Source: Yinghuangia seranimata
Lineage (GTDB): Bacteria; Actinomycetota; Actinomycetes; Streptomycetales; Streptomycetaceae
DNA: 64,000 nt
NCBI RefSeq assembly: GCF_029953285.1
Contig: NZ_JASAOI010000037.1
Coordinates: 124,001-188,000, forward strand
Direction of reading: 5' to 3'
Shown: piece after piece, positions 8,563 to 16,562 of the stretch
Layout: each line of letters begins with the position of its first letter
Position numbering within the stretch: position 1 is the stretch's first letter
Made by a program: the position numbers and the translations under genes
The notes under the pieces: generated by a model
Told to the model about the DNA's origin: nothing
Seen by the model: the letters and a program-made list of their open reading frames with translations, nothing else
Databases searched by the model: none

Positions 8563-9489
8563 TCACGGTGTGTCCGGCCCGCCGACGGGGGCCGCGGGGG
8601 CGGTGGCCCCGGCGGTCCCCACGGTCTCCTCGGTTTCGGCGGTTGCGGCGGTTGCGGCGAGCTCGGCCGCGACCGCGTCCGCTCCCAGGCCGATCATCCA
8701 GGTCAGCGGGGCGTCGGGCAGGTAGGCGCGGACGGCGCGGTCGAGTCGTTCCTTGCCCGCGTCGTCGAGCGCCGGGGCTCCGGCGGCGATGCCGCGGACG
8801 GCCTCGCGGTAGAAGAGCAGGTACTGGCGCTGTGCCGCGAACAGTTCGACGCCGCCCGGCGCGCCGTGCCCCGGGTACAGGACGGCGGCGTCGGCGAGCT
8901 CGCGGGTGAGCGTGTCGAGGGCCTCGAGCCAGCGGGTGCTGTGGCCGTCGGCGGTGTAGGAGTGCACGTGGTGGAACGCCAGGTCGCCGATGAACGCGAC
9001 CGGCCGGCCGTCGCCCGCCTGGGCGAGGAGGTAGCTGTCGGCGTGGCTCTCGGCCGGGCCGACCTCGCGGGCGGTGAAGGTGACGCCGCCGAGGACGACG
9101 GTGTCGCCGTCGGCGAGTTCGACGGTCGGGTACGCGGTCTCGGCGGGCCACTCGTCGCCGTACACCGGGCCCCACTGGGCGCGCTTGGCGTCGGCGATGT
9201 CCCGGATCGTCTTCGCGACGGCGGTCGTCGCGTACACGGGCGCGCCGTGTGCGGCGACGAGGGCGTGGGCGCCGTTGAAGTGGTCGGGGTGGGCGTGGGT
9301 GACGAAGACGCCGAGGAGCGGCTTGCCGACGGCGGCGACGCGGGCGGCGAGTTCGGCGATGTCGGTGTTGAGGAGGCTGGTGTCGATGACGACGACGCCG
9401 TCGGCGGTCTCGACGAGGTAGGCGTTGACGAACAGGCCGGCCTCGCCGGCGGTGTGGGTGTGGACGGTCAGGCGGGCGTTCGCGGACAT
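8563..9489 (-). CDS. MBL-fold metallo-hydrolase
   Basis: 308 residues. The metal motif HxHxDH is present as THAHPDHFNGAH, with further ligands in GPAESHADSY, FIGDLAFHHVH and YPGHGAPGG. The length and the C-terminal helical extension resemble the quorum-quenching/SAM-dependent hydrolase-like branch often controlled by HxlR or TetR regulators. The last 40 residues are Ala/Thr-rich. It is divergent from the HxlR gene across a 108-base intergenic region that contains a palindrome. Confidence 0.9.
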   Translation of the reverse strand: MSANARLTVHTHTAGEAGLFVNAYLVETADGVVVIDTSLLNTDIAELAARVAAVGKPLLGVFVTHAHPDHFNGAHALVAAHGAPVYATTAVAKTIRDIADAKRAQWGPVYGDEWPAETAYPTVELADGDTVVLGGVTFTAREVGPAESHADSYLLAQAGDGRPVAFIGDLAFHHVHSYTADGHSTRWLEALDTLTRELADAAVLYPGHGAPGGVELFAAQRQYLLFYREAVRGIAAGAPALDDAGKERLDRAVRAYLPDAPLTWMIGLGADAVAAELAATAATAETEETVGTAGATAPAAPVGGPDTP

Positions 9490-9564
9490 GCGGGGTTCCC
9501 CCGGGTTTCTCGGTGAGGAGTGATGCGGTGACCGTAAGGCGTGTACCGTCCTCAGCGGGAGTAC

Positions 9565-9578
9565 GCACTATTCAGTGC
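9565..9578. promoter_or_regulatory. Candidate HxlR operator, GCACT-ATTC-AGTGC
   Basis: A perfect 5-4-5 dyad in the intergenic region between the divergent hydrolase and HxlR genes, 20 bases before the HxlR start. The imperfect GTGTAC/GTACGCAC pair just upstream may form a second site. Divergent placement is usual for HxlR auto- and target regulation. Confidence 0.5.
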
Positions 9579-9597
9579 CTGTGACAAAGGGGGACAT

Positions 9598-9963
9598 ATG
9601 GAGCCGAACGTCTTCGACCCGGAGTGCGGTTCGCGGGCCGTGCTCGACCTGGTCGCCGACAAGTGGAGCGCGCTCGTCCTCTACGCGCTGCGCGGCCGCG
9701 CCCTGCGGCACGCCGAGCTCAAGCGCGCCATCGGCGGCATCAGCCAGAAGATGCTCACCCAGACGCTGCGCAGCCTGGAGGCCGACGGCATCGTGCGCCG
9801 CGTGTCGTTCCCCGTGGTGCCGCCGCACGTCGAGTACTCGCTCACCCCGCTGGGCGCGTCGCTGTCCCCGCTGCTGACCGAGGTGTGCCGGTGGGCGGAG
9901 GAGCACCTGGGGGAGATCCAGGAGTCGCGGGACCGGGCGGGGGCGGGCGCGGCGGCGGGCTGA
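9598..9963 (+). CDS. HxlR-family transcriptional regulator
   Basis: 121 residues, the family size. Winged helix-turn-helix: VLDLVADKWSALVLYALRGRALRHAELK split by the conserved KWS, then ISQKMLTQTLRSLEADGIVRR. The conserved N-terminal cysteine (FDPECGSRAV), used by some members to sense electrophiles or oxidants, is present. ATG at 9598 follows GGGGGA. Divergent from the metallo-hydrolase/reductase pair, it most likely represses them in response to reactive compounds; this is inference. Confidence 0.92.
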   Translation: MEPNVFDPECGSRAVLDLVADKWSALVLYALRGRALRHAELKRAIGGISQKMLTQTLRSLEADGIVRRVSFPVVPPHVEYSLTPLGASLSPLLTEVCRWAEEHLGEIQESRDRAGAGAAAG

Positions 9964-10010
9964 CCGGGGTGCCCGGTCGGCCCGCCCGTCGACCTGCCGT
10001 TGGCGTCGTG
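9940..10010 (+). repeat. About 72-bp dispersed repeat, copy 1
   Basis: The end of the HxlR gene and the bases after it (from GGGCGCGGCGGCGGGCTGAC onward) are repeated in the same orientation at 13260-13334 with roughly 85 percent identity by eye. It ends at TCGTGC in both copies. Confidence 0.6.
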
Positions 10011-10012
10011 CG

Positions 10013-10045
10013 CTGGGTCGCGGCTGGGTCGCGGCTGGGTCGCGG
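10013..10045 (+). repeat. 11-bp tandem repeat, three copies
   Basis: CTGGGTCGCGG is repeated three times in a row in the noncoding gap after the HxlR gene. Confidence 0.7.
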
Positions 10046-10111
10046 CCGTACGCGCGGGTGACGACGTGTGGTCCGCGCCGCCCCGCGGCCGCCGGCCGTC
10101 CCGCGCCGCTG

Positions 10112-12223
10112 TCAGGCGCGGCGGCGCCAGGGCTGGTCGAACTGGTGGAGCGCGTCGAGGACCGACGGGTCGAGCACCTTGGTCTGGGGCGGTGCGGCGG
10201 CCGGGCGGAGCAGGTGGTCGACGCCGTCGAGGCGCCGTTCGACGAGCGACGCGGTGCCGGTCTCGCGGAGCGCGGCGGTGAACGGCGGCAGGGTGTCGCA
10301 GGGCACGTTGGAGTCGGCGGTGCCGCAGGTGACCTCGACGCGGGTGCCGGGCGGGATCCCGCGGGCGGCCTGGAGCGGGTCGGTGGCGTCGTCGGTCCGG
10401 ACGAAGCGGCTGTTGTAGGGCGAGAAGAGCCCGTTGAGCAGGTCCGCGAACGGGGGCAGCAGGCCGCTGGTGTCGGCGGCGCGTTCGGCGCGGAAGTCCG
10501 CGACGGCGCGGGTGATCCCGGCCTTGTTGGACGCGGCCGTGGCGGCGTCGACGCGGCCGGCGGCGGCCAGTTGGTCGAGCTGGTCGCCGAGTTGCCGGGA
10601 TATCAGGTCGAGGAGCCGCTGGTCCTGCGGTGCCAGCAGGGCCAGGCCGGCCGGGGCCGGGCTGACGTCGTGCGCGGCCAGGAGCGCGTGCAGGGCGCCT
10701 TCGCTGTGGCCGATGATCAGCAGCGCCCGCGGGTCGGACTCCGGCTGGTCGCGCATGACGGCGTACGCGGCTTCCGCCTGCCGGGTGAAGGCGGCCATGT
10801 CGATGCGGCCCGGATCGTCCCGGTAGGCGCCGGGGCCGGTCCGCCCGGAGTCGTACTTGTCGAACCGCAGGGACATGACCCCGTCCGCGTCCAGGGCGTT
10901 CGCGGTGAGGGCGAGGGTGTCGACGACCATTGCGGGCGGCTGGTTGCCGTCGCGGTCGGTCGTTCCGCTGCCCGGCAGCAGGAGGGCCGCCGCCAGGCGC
11001 TGTCCGGCCCGGTGGGCGGGGACGTGGACGGTGCCGTAGGTGAGCGTGCCGTCCACGGTGAAGGTGACGTCGCGGTCGGTGGCCGCGATGGTGGTGTGCT
11101 CGGGCGCCCGCCACGCGACGGTGAGGGCGACGACGAGGGCGACGGACGTCAGGAGCAGCAGCACCGCGCGCGGGTTGCCAGCGTTGACGGTCCAGCCGAT
11201 CCCGAACCGTTTGCGGACGAGCAGCGCGGGGTCCTGCCGGTTCACGTACACGATTCCGGCCCTCCAGTGGCGGTCGTCGTCGGCGTGGACGAGCCCGCTG
11301 TCCGGCTCGACGGTGCTCTCGTCGGGGCCGTCCGCGGCGGCCGGGCCGCTGTCCTGGGCGGTGCGTGCGGCCGCGACGACGAGGACCGCGAGCCCGAACG
11401 CCACGGGCGCGAGCGGCAGCACAGGGGGGATCTCGCCGGCGCCGTCCCAGATCCTGAGCGCGGCCAGCAGCATCGACAGGTCGAGGGCGGCCGCCAGCAC
11501 CAGCAGCGCCGCACCCATCCGGGCGACGTACCGGCGGTGCCCCGCCGCGCTCGCCACCGGCCGGGCCGGGTCGAGGTCGGCCCGCCCGCGCAGGACGGCC
11601 CAGACCGTCGCCGTGATGAGGGCCGTCAGCGCCACCTGGCCGAAGACGGGCACGAAGGCTACGCCGACCGACTTGTCCGCGAACCCGACGGCCGTCCCGT
11701 CGAAGCCGAAGTACATCGGCAGGCGCTGCGGCATGTCGTCGTAGCGGGCCGCGCCGATCGCCGCCGTCGCCGCGGTCAGCAGGACGGACGGGAGCGCCCA
11801 CAGCCACGGGAACGGCTGCCGGCTCGTCCGCAACGAGGTGTCGGCGGCCACGCCTTGGCGCAGGCCCTCGTACCAGCCGCCGGCCTGCTTGGCGGCCAGC
11901 ACCGCCCGGCGGGCCCGGGTGTAGCCGGTCACGTACACGGCGAGGACGACGAACGCCGGGACGGTCCCCACCACTTCGGCACCCGCCCCGTCGGGGAAGA
12001 AGCCGGCGAGCACGCAGCCCGCCACCGGCACGACCGCGCCCCAGCCGACCAGCCAACGCCGGTAGGGCCGCAGCTGACCGACGATGGCCGGCTCGTTCCG
12101 GCGGGCCGCCGGAATCCGTACGCCGAACGGGAGGTCCGGCGGCGTCAGCGACGGCATGAGCCACGCCAACACCAGAAGGACCGCCGGGACGAGCGCCCCG
12201 GACACAACCACCGCCATGTTCAC
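10112..12223 (-). CDS. Fusion: DUF1648/SdpI-like membrane region plus alpha/beta-hydrolase
   Basis: 703 residues. The N-terminal 300 or so residues hold about eight hydrophobic helices, with PYRRWLVGWG and the DUF1648-like segment YDDMPQRLPMYFGFDGTAVG (SdpI/YdeN-type membrane proteins). The C-terminal half is an alpha/beta-hydrolase: nucleophile elbow IIGHSEGAL, the family's RFDKYDSGRTG strand and a terminal catalytic histidine in DGVDHLLRP. I take GTG at 12223 as start because it overlaps the GntR stop as GTGA and follows GGGGGAA; ATG at 12217 is the alternative. The fusion of a membrane immunity-like region with a hydrolase is unusual. Confidence 0.8.
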   Translation of the reverse strand: MNMAVVVSGALVPAVLLVLAWLMPSLTPPDLPFGVRIPAARRNEPAIVGQLRPYRRWLVGWGAVVPVAGCVLAGFFPDGAGAEVVGTVPAFVVLAVYVTGYTRARRAVLAAKQAGGWYEGLRQGVAADTSLRTSRQPFPWLWALPSVLLTAATAAIGAARYDDMPQRLPMYFGFDGTAVGFADKSVGVAFVPVFGQVALTALITATVWAVLRGRADLDPARPVASAAGHRRYVARMGAALLVLAAALDLSMLLAALRIWDGAGEIPPVLPLAPVAFGLAVLVVAAARTAQDSGPAAADGPDESTVEPDSGLVHADDDRHWRAGIVYVNRQDPALLVRKRFGIGWTVNAGNPRAVLLLLTSVALVVALTVAWRAPEHTTIAATDRDVTFTVDGTLTYGTVHVPAHRAGQRLAAALLLPGSGTTDRDGNQPPAMVVDTLALTANALDADGVMSLRFDKYDSGRTGPGAYRDDPGRIDMAAFTRQAEAAYAVMRDQPESDPRALLIIGHSEGALHALLAAHDVSPAPAGLALLAPQDQRLLDLISRQLGDQLDQLAAAGRVDAATAASNKAGITRAVADFRAERAADTSGLLPPFADLLNGLFSPYNSRFVRTDDATDPLQAARGIPPGTRVEVTCGTADSNVPCDTLPPFTAALRETGTASLVERRLDGVDHLLRPAAAPPQTKVLDPSVLDALHQFDQPWRRRA

Positions 12224-12639
12224 TGCAGTTCCCCCTCGCTGGGTATGTGCGCCGCTCCGGTCCCGAAGTCGTCCAGCGCCGCTCCGCACGCCGCGAGCAC
12301 CGCGGCTGCGTCCAGGCCCTGGGCCACCGCCTCGGCCAGCAGCGTGCGCATCCGACCCGCCCACTCCTCGGCGAACCCCGGCTCCGCCGGGCCCGATCGG
12401 GGATCGCGCCGCACGACCGCCCCGCTCTTGCGGTTGATCAGCAGCAGCCCTTCGTGCCGCAGCTGGTCGTACGCCTTGCCGACGGTGTGGAAGTTGATGC
12501 CGAGGTCGCCCGCAAGCTGACGGGTCGACGGCAGCGGGCTGCCCGCGACGAGCTCCCCGGCGGCGATGGCCGCCACAACCTGGTCCCGGATCTGCTGATA
12601 GATCGGGACCTCACTGCTCAGATCAAGGTTCAGGATCAC
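12220..12639 (-). CDS. GntR-family regulator, YtrA-type
   Basis: 139 residues. An N-terminal GntR helix-turn-helix (VPIYQQIRDQVVAAIAAGEL, then LPSTRQLAGDLGINFHTVGKAY) with only a short C-terminal helical region, as in the YtrA subfamily that controls membrane-transport operons. GTG at 12639 follows GGTGGAGTC. It is translationally coupled to the downstream membrane/hydrolase fusion. A near-perfect 15-1-15 dyad directly upstream is the likely autoregulatory operator. Confidence 0.9.
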   Translation of the reverse strand: MILNLDLSSEVPIYQQIRDQVVAAIAAGELVAGSPLPSTRQLAGDLGINFHTVGKAYDQLRHEGLLLINRKSGAVVRRDPRSGPAEPGFAEEWAGRMRTLLAEAVAQGLDAAAVLAACGAALDDFGTGAAHIPSEGELQ

Positions 12640-12657
12640 ATCGACTCCACCGATCCG

Positions 12658-12688
12658 CTATCTGCTCTATAACTTATAGAACAGATAG
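12658..12688. promoter_or_regulatory. GntR (YtrA-type) operator, 15-1-15 inverted repeat
   Basis: CTATCTGCTCTATAA and TTATAGAACAGATAG flank a central C with a single mismatch. It lies 19 bases upstream of the gntR start, is the most AT-rich sequence for kilobases, and includes a possible -10 element (TATAAC or TATAGA). Location and symmetry fit autorepression. Confidence 0.75.
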
Positions 12689-12982
12689 CCGGCGTGCTGC
12701 AAGACGCGTCTGCGAGGCCACAGCCCGCGGGAACATCAACAGCCGCGGCACGCAGCCACCGGTATGCGCCCCGACCCGCGTGGCCGTCGCCGGCGCGTGA
12801 CGCGTACCGCATGCTCGGCAGGGCCGCCCTCCCCGGCGGATCCGCCTCGGCCCGGCCGCGGCCCGAAGTCTCCCGTCGGATGCGGACGGCCGGGCCCCGG
12901 ACCGTGAACTCACGGCCGCGCCAACGGGCTTCGGGCGGGAGGGCGCGCGGGCGCGTCGGCCGCGCCCGCGATGATGGTGCGC

Positions 12983-13203
12983 ATGACGACGGGTCAGGCG
13001 GACGACCGTCCGCCGGCGGGGTGGTCCGCGGCGGAGCAGTCGCTGTGGCACGCCTACCGCGAGGGACGGGTACTGGACCTGCGGACGGGCGACGCGGCAC
13101 GACGGGCACGGACAAGGCGGTCGCGATGACGTTGACCATCGCGGGCTGGGTGCTCGTCACGACGGTCGTGACGGGGGTCGGGCGCACGCTCCAGCGGCAG
13201 TAG
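12983..13203 (+). pseudogene. Remnant of a pentapeptide-repeat membrane protein
   Basis: A 48-codon frame from ATG at 12983 (MTTGQADDRPPAGW, then EQSLWHAYREGRVLDLRTGD) looks like the N-terminus of streptomycete pentapeptide-repeat proteins, which begin with W-x-x-E-x-x-x-W-x-A-Y and DLR-x-GD. It ends at a TGA overlapping a second frame (ATG at 13126, MTLTIAGWVLVTTVVTGVGR) that resembles the C-terminal membrane segment of the same proteins. The repeat region between them is missing, consistent with an internal deletion and frameshift. Confidence 0.5.
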
Positions 13204-13259
13204 GCGGCGTGCGGCGTGCGGCCGCGTGAACGGGACGGCCGCCGGTGTGGTGTGGTGTC

Positions 13260-13334
13260 CGGGGCCGGGCGCGGCGGCGGGCTGACGGGGGTGCCCGGTC
13301 GGGCCGCCCTGTCGACCCGCCGCCGACGTCGTGC
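13260..13334 (+). repeat. About 72-bp dispersed repeat, copy 2
   Basis: Direct-orientation copy of 9940-10010, located between the pentapeptide-protein remnant and the PASTA lipoprotein stop. No coding role is visible here. Confidence 0.6.
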
Positions 13335-13335
13335 C

Positions 13336-14094
13336 TCAGCCGCAGCCGTACACGCGGGTGATGTCGACGAGGCTGCCTTTCGCGACCACCGTGCCGGCGG
13401 GCGGGGTGAAGGCGACCACGTAGCACCGGTTCCAGACCGGGTTCGCCGCGTGGTCCACCGAGTCCTGGTCCATCACGAGTCCGGCGGCCCGCACCGTCGC
13501 GGTGGCGTCGCGGTAGCTCTTGTTCATGATGTCCGGCACGACGGCTGTGTCCGGTTTCGCCACGGTCACGGTCACCCGGGTGCCCTTCGCCGCCTGGGTG
13601 CCCGAGGCGGGGCTGGTCGCCGTGACCGTGCCCTGGGGTTTCGCGGACACGGCGTCCACGCGCACGACGGTGAACCCGGCGGCGGTCAACCGGGCCGCGG
13701 CGTCGGCGTACGCGGCGCCCAGCACGTCGGGGACGGGGGCGGGGACCGGGGCCTGTGCCGTCTGCGACGCCGTGGACGCCGCCGGGGACTTCGCGGCCGT
13801 GGACGCGGGGGGCTTGGAGGTGGAACTGCGGGCGCCGCCTGCGGTCGCGGGGTTGGCCGACACAGAGGACGCCGCGGGCGGGCCGCTCGGGCCGGGTGCC
13901 GCGCCCTCGGGCGACGGCGTCACCGCTACGCCGGTCGCGACCGCGCTGCGGGTGGCCGGGTCACGGCCTGCGGCGTCTCCGTTCCCGCACGCCGCGAGCA
14001 GCGCCAGGGCGAGGACGGCCGCCGCCGCGCCCGGAAGCCGACGGGCGGCATCGCGGGCCGCGGGGGAACGCATGGGCAGGACGGCATGAGGCAC
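13336..14094 (-). CDS. Lipoprotein with two PASTA domains
   Basis: 252 residues. A signal peptide ends in the lipobox LALLAAC, so the protein is probably a membrane-anchored lipoprotein. A Pro/Ser/Thr/Ala-rich linker of about 60 residues follows, then two PASTA repeats: VPDVLGAAYADAAARLTAAG and VPDIMNKSYRDATATVRAAG, each ending in a G-T-x-V-T-x-x-V type strand. PASTA domains bind peptidoglycan stem peptides or beta-lactams. GTG at 14094 follows AGGAGAGAG; the internal ATG at 14073 lacks a site. There is no kinase domain, so the role is cell-wall associated but undefined. Confidence 0.85.
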   Translation of the reverse strand: MPHAVLPMRSPAARDAARRLPGAAAAVLALALLAACGNGDAAGRDPATRSAVATGVAVTPSPEGAAPGPSGPPAASSVSANPATAGGARSSTSKPPASTAAKSPAASTASQTAQAPVPAPVPDVLGAAYADAAARLTAAGFTVVRVDAVSAKPQGTVTATSPASGTQAAKGTRVTVTVAKPDTAVVPDIMNKSYRDATATVRAAGLVMDQDSVDHAANPVWNRCYVVAFTPPAGTVVAKGSLVDITRVYGCG

Positions 14095-14330
14095 GAGACG
14101 CTCTCTCCTGGTGAATTCGTGGGTGTGGCAGGGGTGTTCGAAACAGCGGGGCGCCGTAGACGGCGCGGAGGCCGGCGTCGAAGCCGTCGGCCGGAACGCG
14201 AGGCGGGTGCCGGGACACCGCGTGCGGTCGCGGCGCGTCTGCGCGGTCGACCCGGCCGGTCGACGGGGCGCGGGGGCACGTGTGGGGGGCGGGGCCATTA
14301 CGCGGGCGGGGCGGGATCGTTCACCCGGGC

Positions 14331-14618
14331 ATGAACGAGATCGCACGCAGCACCTCCTCTATTGGCGCGCGCACGGTCGCGCGGACGACGGCCCGCGTCC
14401 TGCTCGGGACGGTCGCCACCGCCGCGGCGCTCACCGCGGCCGCCGGGTCCGCCCAGGCCGTCGCCGTCGTCAACCCCGACCTCGGCGGCCTGCCCGCCAC
14501 GGCGAGCGACATCGCGTCGACGAACCTGCTCCAGCCGACCAAAGCCCCGCAGGCCGCGGCGCAGCCCGGTGGGGAGGACGTCTCCGCCGACGTCGCGCTG
14601 CCGGGCGTGGCGGACTGA
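14331..14618 (+). CDS. Small secreted protein
   Basis: 95 residues. A basic N-terminus (ARTVARTTARVLLG) and an Ala-rich hydrophobic core ending in AGSAQAVAV form a convincing Sec signal peptide; the mature part is about 50 residues, starts VVNPDLGGLPATASD and has no cysteine. It is divergent from the PASTA lipoprotein. No family is recognised. No strong ribosome site is visible before the ATG, so the true start could differ. Confidence 0.6.
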   Translation: MNEIARSTSSIGARTVARTTARVLLGTVATAAALTAAAGSAQAVAVVNPDLGGLPATASDIASTNLLQPTKAPQAAAQPGGEDVSADVALPGVAD

Positions 14619-15050
14619 ACCGCGCAGGACGGCGTAGGCACCGGAGCTCCCGAAGATCAGGCTGCGCTGCGCCGGTTGCGGCGTCGGACGCCAACGCCGG
14701 AGGCGCCCCGGGCGAGAGTGCGCGGGAGGGGTGCCGGCGCTGTTCAGGCTGCCGGAGACGCTCGTGGCGTAGCGACAGCGGAGCAGTGGCGCGGCTTGAA
14801 CGTTCGGCGGGGGAGGTGGCTCGGCTGAACCGACTCCGTCGCGTTCGGCCGTCGCCTGCGCGGTGGTGCGACGGAGCAGAGCGGGGACGGCGCCCGTCGA
14901 GCGTGGCACGGGTTTCGCGGCGAGCCCCGGTTGGCCGGAGTGCTCGGCGGTGATGCGGTCAGCTCTCCCGGTCGTGGTCGCAACGACGTCGCTGGTCGTG
15001 TGCCTAACCGCAGCCGGTTCCCCACGCGACCCGCCGCCCGTGGCGCCTGC
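14619..15050. other. Intergenic stretch without a recognisable gene
   Basis: About 430 bases between the small secreted protein and the lipocalin-like gene. Open frames here are Arg/Pro/Ala-rich and lack ribosome sites or known motifs. No hairpin or dyad stood out. Confidence 0.5.
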
Positions 15051-15560
15051 TCACGGCAGTCGGCGGGCGTGGACCTCCTGGTCGAGGTGCCAGGTGTGGC
15101 CGCCGTCCGTGGAGCGTTCGTTGCGCCAGTGGAACGTGTCGGCGGTGACGGCGCCGAAGGTCCAGCGGACGAGGGTGGCGCCGGCGGCGCGTTCCATGAC
15201 GATCTCGTCGTCGATCTGGCGGGCGTACATCTGGACGACGTCGCCGCGGGCGGTGCCGTGGAAGGTGAAGCGCCACAGCTGCAGGCGCGGGTCCCAGATG
15301 CGGACGCACAGGCCGCACTCCTGGTCCTGCGTCCTGCCGCCGGCGGGGAGGTCCGCGGGTGCGGGCCAGCGCCAGACGTCGATGACGGCGCGGCCTTCGA
15401 GGGCGTAGCCGAACTCCCATTCGCCGCTGACCCGGCGGGGCGGTGTGCCGTCGGCGGGGTGGTAGGTGATCTCGGTGGCCCAGTGCCCGGCGAGGCGTCC
15501 GAACTGCTCGATTTCGGACGGGTGGAGGGGGCTGGGGCCGTCGGCGAGCAGCGTTTTCAC
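15051..15560 (-). CDS. Lipocalin/nitrobindin-like (DUF1579-type) protein
   Basis: 169 residues with the pattern of a small beta-barrel: FGRLAGHWATEITYHPAD, W-E-F-G-Y-A-L-E-G-R-A-V-I-D, IWDPRLQLWRFTFHG and a final STDGGHTWHLDQEVHARR. These are features of DUF1579/heme-or-fatty-acid-binding-like barrels that bind small hydrophobic ligands. GTG at 15560 overlaps the TGA of the arginase-family gene as GTGA, indicating translational coupling. The link between the two functions is not obvious. Confidence 0.65.
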   Translation of the reverse strand: MKTLLADGPSPLHPSEIEQFGRLAGHWATEITYHPADGTPPRRVSGEWEFGYALEGRAVIDVWRWPAPADLPAGGRTQDQECGLCVRIWDPRLQLWRFTFHGTARGDVVQMYARQIDDEIVMERAAGATLVRWTFGAVTADTFHWRNERSTDGGHTWHLDQEVHARRLP

Positions 15561-16471
15561 GCGCGGGCCTCCGTGGTCGTGAGGAGGGGGGTGAGGGCGG
15601 AGGCGAGGCAGTCGACGATGGGGGCGGCGTAGGCGTGGTCGGGGTCGAGGTCCGGGTCGTAGATGGCGACGTCGAGGCCGACGATCCGGCCGGTGGTGAT
15701 GAGCGCCGCGACGAGGTCGGTGAGCTGGGGGAAGTCCAGGCCGGGGCGGCCGGGGGAGTCGACGGCGGGCAGGACGCGTTCGTCGAGGACGTCGAGGTCG
15801 ATGTGGAGCCAGACGCGGTCGAGCGCGCGGTCGTCGAGGCGGGCGGCGACCCGTTCGGCGATGTCGGCGACGCCGGTGCGTTGGATCTCCTGGGCGGTGA
15901 AGCGGGTGACCGGGGGCGTGTCGTCGTCCTCGCGGTCGCCGATCTGGACGACGTCGTCGTCGGCGACCAGCGGCCGGCCTACGTCCGGCCAGTGGGTGAG
16001 GAGGAGTTCGCCGCGGCCGGTGGCGAGGGCGAGGTCCATGCCGGCGGCGGAGCCGAGCGAGGCGGCGGCGTCGTAGTTTCCGGGGTGGCGGAAGTCGCTG
16101 TGGCCGTCGAGGTGGACGAGTCCGCAGCGTCCGCCGCGCCGGGCGCCCAGGAGGCAGCCGAGCAGGATGCTGCAGTCGCCGCCGAGGACGACAGGGAATC
16201 GGGACGCGGCGAGGGTGGTGTGGACGGCGTCGGCGAGCTTGAGGGTGTGCTCGCGGAGGGTGACGCCGTTGCGGACGCGGGTCGCGGGCTGCGGGTCGAC
16301 GGCGTAGGGCGGGCGGTCGAGTTCCACGAGGGCGGCGGGTCCGAGGCGGGCTTCGAGGCCGGCGGCGAGGAGTGCGTTCGGGGCGCGCCAGGTGCCGGGT
16401 TCGCGCCCGGGTGCGGGCGGGCGCAGGCCGATGTTCCAGGGGGCGGCGATGAGATCGACGGCGGCTGCCAT
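15557..16471 (-). CDS. Arginase/agmatinase-family (ureohydrolase) protein
   Basis: 304 residues. The metal-binding motifs of ureohydrolases are recognisable: VVLGGDCSILLG (GGDHS with Cys for His), HLDGHSDF (DAHxD) and HIDLDVLDE (SxDxDxxDP). The His-to-Cys change in GGD(H/C)S and the GHSD variant point to a non-arginase branch, as in formimidoylglutamase-like or uncharacterised members. ATG at 16471 follows GGAAGG. It is divergent from the CGNR regulator over a perfect 9-bp inverted repeat. The exact substrate is unknown. Confidence 0.8.
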   Translation of the reverse strand: MAAAVDLIAAPWNIGLRPPAPGREPGTWRAPNALLAAGLEARLGPAALVELDRPPYAVDPQPATRVRNGVTLREHTLKLADAVHTTLAASRFPVVLGGDCSILLGCLLGARRGGRCGLVHLDGHSDFRHPGNYDAAASLGSAAGMDLALATGRGELLLTHWPDVGRPLVADDDVVQIGDREDDDTPPVTRFTAQEIQRTGVADIAERVAARLDDRALDRVWLHIDLDVLDERVLPAVDSPGRPGLDFPQLTDLVAALITTGRIVGLDVAIYDPDLDPDHAYAAPIVDCLASALTPLLTTTEARA

Positions 16472-16493
16472 GGCGTCCTTCCACCGAAAGAGG

Positions 16494-16529
16494 ATTCCAA
16501 CCGGATAACCCAAGTACACTGGTTGGAAT
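16494..16529. promoter_or_regulatory. Divergent operator, ATTCCAACC...GGTTGGAAT
   Basis: A perfect 9-bp inverted repeat with an 18-bp spacer, centred between the divergent arginase-family and CGNR genes. A TACACT hexamer inside (16515-16520) could be a -10 for the rightward promoter, which would make the operator overlap the promoter. The CGNR protein is the natural candidate ligand. Confidence 0.6.
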
Positions 16530-16562
16530 GAGGCGGCGCAAGCCCACGAGAGGCGGACCTAC

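Noticed and set aside
12694-13203. A 169-codon plus-strand frame
   Set aside because: Its first 140 codons are low-complexity; only the end is meaningful, as the C-terminal scrap of a pentapeptide-repeat protein.
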